This document shows, piece by piece, positions 6,833 to 9,731 of a DNA stretch of 9,731 nucleotides (position 1 is its first letter; the number at the start of each line of letters is the position of its first letter). Origin of the DNA: Phycisphaeraceae bacterium (lineage in GTDB: Bacteria > Planctomycetota > Phycisphaerae > Phycisphaerales > Phycisphaeraceae). The position numbers and the translations under genes were made by a program. Below the pieces are notes generated by a model. The model searched no databases. It was not told the origin of the DNA and was given only the letters and a program-made list of their open reading frames with translations. The stretch spans positions 1 to 9,731 of the forward strand of contig PUMS01000143.1 in assembly GCA_003551485.1 (NCBI GenBank), written 5' to 3'.

Positions 6833-7720
6833 GTGATCGATGAAGCCAACCGACCGCTGCTGCGCATCGGCATTCCCAAGGGCAGCCTCCAGGAGTCCAC
6901 CGCCGACCTGTTCCAGAAGGCCGGCTACGACCTGCGCATCAGCGACCGATCCTACTTCCCCAGCATCGACGATCCGGACATCCAGTGCATCATGTTCCGC
7001 GCCCAGGAGATGAGCCGTTACGTCGAGGACGGCGTGATCGACGTGGGCATTACAGGCTGCGACTGGGTGATCGAGAACGGCTCGGAGGTGCACGAGGTTT
7101 GCGAACTGGCCTACTCCAAGGCCACCGCCCGGCCGGCGCGCTGGGTGCTGGCGGTGCCGGAGGAGTCGCCGGTGCGAAAGCCCGACGACCTTGCCGGCGG
7201 CATCATCGCCACCGAACTGCTCAACGCCACGCGGGCGTATTTCGACCAGCGCGGCATCAAGGTGCGCAAGGTCGAGTTCTCATGGGGCGCGACCGAGGTC
7301 AAGGCCAGGCTCGTCGATGCCATCGTCGATATCACCGAGACCGGCTCATCGCTGCGTGCCAACAAGCTGCGGGTGATCGACACGGTGCTGACCAGCACCA
7401 CGCGGCTGATCGCCAACCACCAGGCCTGGGCCGATTCCCGACGCCGCGCCCGCATCGAGGACCTGGCCCTGCTGCTTCGCGGCGCGATCGCGGCCAGGCA
7501 GAAGGTGGGGCTGAAGATGAACGTGCCCCGCGCCGGCCTGGCCGAAATCACCGCCATGCTGCCGGCGGAGAAATCGCCCACCGTCAGCCCGCTGGCCGAT
7601 GAGACCTGGGTGGCGCTGGAGGTGATCGTCGAAGAGGCCGTCGAGCGCGAGCTGGTGCCCAGGCTGGTGCGGGCCGGGGCCATCGGCATCATCAGCTACC
7701 CGCTGAACAAGGTCATCTGA
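6833..7720 (+). CDS. hisG: ATP phosphoribosyltransferase HisG (long form)
   Basis: HisG condenses ATP with PRPP to form phosphoribosyl-ATP, the first and feedback-controlled step of histidine synthesis. The 295-residue length fits the long, HisZ-independent form. The N-terminal part opens with LRIGIPKGSLQ (10-20). DVGITGCDWV (70-79) is a typical catalytic-domain segment, and the PRPP-binding region is DAIVDITETGSSLRAN (162-177). Residues from about 223 form the C-terminal regulatory domain, where histidine binds in this family, ending GAIGIISYPLNKVI. The start is GTG 6833, with GAGGA (6819-6823) 9 nt upstream. No other his gene is in the window, so it is a solitary hisG placed behind a repeat element and after a translation-factor operon. 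A GC-rich double hairpin follows its stop. Confidence 0.95.
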   Translation: MIDEANRPLLRIGIPKGSLQESTADLFQKAGYDLRISDRSYFPSIDDPDIQCIMFRAQEMSRYVEDGVIDVGITGCDWVIENGSEVHEVCELAYSKATARPARWVLAVPEESPVRKPDDLAGGIIATELLNATRAYFDQRGIKVRKVEFSWGATEVKARLVDAIVDITETGSSLRANKLRVIDTVLTSTTRLIANHQAWADSRRRARIEDLALLLRGAIAARQKVGLKMNVPRAGLAEITAMLPAEKSPTVSPLADETWVALEVIVEEAVERELVPRLVRAGAIGIISYPLNKVI

Positions 7721-7722
7721 AC

Positions 7723-7762
7723 CGCCCCGGCCCTCCGGGCGGACCGGGGCGCACAGCGCCCC
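7723..7762 (+). terminator. Overlapping GC-rich hairpins after hisG (possible terminator)
   Basis: Just after the hisG stop, CGCCCCGG (7723-7730) can pair with CCGGGGCG (7744-7751). Alternatively GGGGCGC (7746-7752) pairs with GCGCCCC (7756-7762) over an ACA loop. The two share bases 7746-7751 and cannot form together. No T-tract follows, so intrinsic termination is uncertain. Confidence 0.4.
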
Positions 7763-7782
7763 TGCCCCCGGCCCGAGTTGGG

Positions 7783-7812
7783 GTGACACGGCAAGGCCCG
7801 GCGGCATAGAAA
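7783..7812 (+). promoter_or_regulatory. Possible sigma70-type promoter of the TPR gene
   Basis: GTGACA (7783-7788, 5 of 6 to TTGACA) is followed after 18 nt by TAGAAA (7807-7812, 4 of 6 to TATAAT), in the most A/T-rich patch of this gap. This would leave a leader of roughly 130 nt. Weak matches like this arise by chance. Confidence 0.3.
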
Positions 7813-7824
7813 TAGGCACCGTTC

Positions 7825-7891
7825 CCGGGCATGGGGGCACAGGGGGCGCAGGGGGCTGCCGGTGGCTTGTCCGCCAATGCCCCGTGCCCGG
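7825..7891 (+). promoter_or_regulatory. Long stem-loop in the TPR gene leader
   Basis: CCGGGCATGGGGGCA (7825-7839) pairs with TGCCCCGTGCCCGG (7878-7891), with one bulged G and one G-U pair in RNA. The loop contains three 9-nt GGGGGC-starting units (7833-7859, the first lying partly in the stem) and copy 2 of the dispersed 22-nt motif. It may be a repeat remnant rather than a regulator. Confidence 0.45.
7861..7882 (+). repeat. Dispersed 22-nt motif, copy 2
   Basis: Matches 6624-6645 at 20 of 22 positions, with the first 15 identical. It is in the same orientation, 1.2 kb away, in a separate intergenic region. Confidence 0.6.
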
Positions 7892-7901
7892 AGCGGCAAC
7901 C

Positions 7902-7923
7902 CCCGCGGGCAGGCAGCCGCGGG
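7902..7923 (+). promoter_or_regulatory. Short perfect hairpin upstream of the TPR gene
   Basis: CCCGCGG (7902-7908) and CCGCGGG (7917-7923) form a perfect 7-bp stem over the loop GCAGGCAG, ending 28 nt before the TPR gene start. Function unknown. Confidence 0.4.
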
Positions 7924-7951
7924 ATGGATGGGGGGCTGGTGAGGACGTTTG

Positions 7952-9731
7952 ATGAGTGTGCGGACCACCACGATCCCGGTTCTGGCCCTGGCCTCGCTTC
8001 TGGCCGGGGCCTGTGTCGGCGGGCACCGGGCCGCTGCGCCGCCGAGCATCGAGGCCGTGATCGCCTCGCTGGAGGGGGAGGCTCCCGAGTCTCTGGCCGA
8101 GCCCGACCGCTTCAGCGCCACGCGGCAACTCGATCCGCCGCCGGACGTTCCCGCCGAGCTGATTCAGCCCCGACGCGGCAGCGAACTCAAGCGTGCCAAC
8201 CTGTCCCTGGCCGAGGTGCTTGAGAAACTGACCAGCCGCGATGCGACCCCGCCCCCGCCGCCGGCTCTGGCCGCACCTGACGCCGCTGGCAGTGGGGCAG
8301 CGGACGACGGCCCGGCCCGAAAGCAGCAGCAGGATGGGGAGCATTCTGATGATGAGGCGGCCGATGATGACGCCGTCCCCGACCCGCCCCGGCCCCACGA
8401 TGAGCCTTCCCTGAAGGTGCAGCGGGCCTACCTCCAGGCCCGCGCCGCCCAGTACGAGGGCGACCCGCGGCGGGGGCTGGCGGCACTGGCCCCGGCCCTT
8501 CGCGAGGCGCCGGATGAACCGGCCCTGCTGCGCCTGGCGGGGGAGTTCTACCTGGGGATCGGTGATGGCCCCAGTGCCCTGATCAGCTTCCGCCGCGCCC
8601 TCGCCCAGCGGCCCGATGACGTGCAGTCGCTCTACTTTCTGGGCCGCTATCACTCCAGCCAGCAGCAGTGGGAGCAGGCCATCAGCGCCCTTGGGCGGGC
8701 GGCGGGCCTGGACATGTGGCGGGGCGATCCGGGTCTTGCGATTCTGGTGCCCCATTTCCTGGGCATGGCCCTCGAGCGTGAAGGCTACGATGCCGCCGCC
8801 GCCGAGGTCCTCCATCGCCTGCTCAAGGGCGGGCTGGATGGACGCTACTCGGCGCGATTCAGTCGCGACGTCAGCGTGCTGATGCGGCGGGAGGCCGAAC
8901 TGTGGCGCCGGCTCGGTGACGGCTTTCACCGCATCGACCGGCCCGACCGGGCGCTGGCGGCCTACCACCGCGCGGCGGAGCTGGAGCCGGGCCTTCCCGA
9001 GCCGCTGGCCGCAAGGCTGACCTACGCCCTGCTTCGCCTGGAACATGCGGGCGCGGCCTGGGCGCTGGTGCTCGATCAACTCGAACTGACGGCGGCATCC
9101 GATGCCACGTTGCGGCTGCTGGAGTACCTCACCGACCGCCACCCGCCCGATGCCCACTTCCCCGCCCAGCTCGAGCAGCTCTACAACCGCCTGGATAAAC
9201 CCCGGCGGATCGTCCTGCTGCTGGCGAGGACCGAACCTCCGGCGCGGGCCCAGTCGCTGCTGGCCGAGCATCTGCGGGCCCACCCGGAAGATGAGCGGGT
9301 GCTGGACCGGCTGCTGGACATCGCCGTGCAGCGCGACCACCCGCGGGCGTGGCGCGAGGCGGTCGCGGCGGTGGTGGCGGCACTGGAGAACGAGCCCGAG
9401 CAGGCCCGCCGTTTCGCCTCGCGGCTGCTTCAGGCTCGTGGCGGGCCCCGGCCTCTGCTCGAGGCGCTGGACCGCCTTCCTTCCGGGCCCGGTCGCAGCG
9501 CGGCGGCTCACTTTCTGCGTGGTTCGGCTTGGGAGACCGGCGGTGAGGTGGACAAGGCAGCCCAGGCCTTGCAGCGGGCCATCGAGACGGCCCCGGACTT
9601 TCATACCGCACGCTTGAGTCTCGCCGCCAACCGCCTCAGGGCCGGCGAGCCCGAGCAGGCCCGCCGATGGCTGGAGCCGCTGTGGGACCGGCCCGAGCCG
9701 CGCATCGCCGCCCTGGCGGCCACGATCCTGG
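7952..9731 (+). CDS. TPR-repeat lipoprotein, 3' end outside window
   Basis: This frame stays open from ATG 7952 to the window edge (593 codons so far). GAGGA (7941-7945) lies 6 nt before the ATG, and an in-frame TGA at 7940-7942 fixes the 5' limit. The N-terminus is a signal peptide with a lipobox-like end, LLAGAC, Cys21 being the likely lipidated residue. Residues 30-155 are a Pro/Ala/Asp-rich spacer with an acidic stretch (129-142). Tetratricopeptide-like helix pairs follow: about 158-190, 191-222 and 225-256, then 316-347 and 519-550, with more degenerate helical repeats between. This predicts a membrane-anchored periplasmic scaffold; the partner is unknown. It appears separately transcribed from hisG. 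The TPR type is clear, but I recognise no specific family. Confidence 0.85.
   Translation, partial: MSVRTTTIPVLALASLLAGACVGGHRAAAPPSIEAVIASLEGEAPESLAEPDRFSATRQLDPPPDVPAELIQPRRGSELKRANLSLAEVLEKLTSRDATPPPPPALAAPDAAGSGAADDGPARKQQQDGEHSDDEAADDDAVPDPPRPHDEPSLKVQRAYLQARAAQYEGDPRRGLAALAPALREAPDEPALLRLAGEFYLGIGDGPSALISFRRALAQRPDDVQSLYFLGRYHSSQQQWEQAISALGRAAGLDMWRGDPGLAILVPHFLGMALEREGYDAAAAEVLHRLLKGGLDGRYSARFSRDVSVLMRREAELWRRLGDGFHRIDRPDRALAAYHRAAELEPGLPEPLAARLTYALLRLEHAGAAWALVLDQLELTAASDATLRLLEYLTDRHPPDAHFPAQLEQLYNRLDKPRRIVLLLARTEPPARAQSLLAEHLRAHPEDERVLDRLLDIAVQRDHPRAWREAVAAVVAALENEPEQARRFASRLLQARGGPRPLLEALDRLPSGPGRSAAAHFLRGSAWETGGEVDKAAQALQRAIETAPDFHTARLSLAANRLRAGEPEQARRWLEPLWDRPEPRIAALAATIL

Noticed and set aside
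7833..7859. Three GGGGGC-type 9-nt units as the start of a CRISPR or larger tandem array
   Set aside because: Only three imperfect short units, no spacers, and they overlap one arm and the loop of a stem-loop.
7831..8223. Open frame 7831-8223 on the plus strand
   Set aside because: It overlaps the hairpin leader and the TPR gene in another frame. The TPR frame has a Shine-Dalgarno, a signal peptide and clear repeats.

Overview
This is a high-GC window (third codon positions almost always G or C) with every recognised gene on the + strand. It carries the core of a bacterial transcription/translation-factor operon: nusA, infB, ylxP (DUF503) and rbfA. These are followed by a small degenerate DNA-glycosylase-like gene, a solitary hisG, and the 5' part of a TPR lipoprotein gene that runs off the right edge. 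Two things hint at a planctomycete-type bacterium, possibly Phycisphaerae: the very long low-complexity IF-2 linker with a VVRIEK-type motif, and the strongly GC-biased palindromic intergenic repeats. This placement is tentative and comes from overall impression, not from a search.

Layout. 1-204: leader with no convincing gene. 205-1752: nusA. 1767-1810: a strong stem-loop between nusA and infB. 1827-4811: infB, probably starting at TTG behind a perfect AAGGAG. 4882-5172: ylxP. 5340-5852: rbfA with a long Pro/Ala/Glu tail. 5849-6489: an HhH-GPD (endonuclease III-like) protein that has lost its catalytic lysine. It overlaps rbfA by 4 nt (TTGA) and is interrupted by an apparent one-base loss in a G run at 6358-6361. 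6503-6783: a nested palindromic repeat element resembling a MITE or REP pair. 6833-7720: hisG, long form. 7721-7951: an intergenic stretch with several hairpins and a possible promoter. 7952-9731 (open): a TPR-repeat lipoprotein.

How the genes work together. NusA (elongation and antitermination), IF-2 (initiator tRNA delivery), YlxP and RbfA (30S maturation) form the conserved cluster that couples transcription to ribosome assembly and initiation. The ylxR and ylxQ genes often found between nusA and infB are absent, and no truB follows rbfA. Its place is taken by the degenerate HhH-GPD gene, which is apparently translationally coupled to rbfA. hisG catalyses the first step of histidine synthesis and looks unrelated in function. 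The repeat element and the change in gene type around 6500 suggest the operon ends there. The TPR gene has its own candidate promoter and leader.
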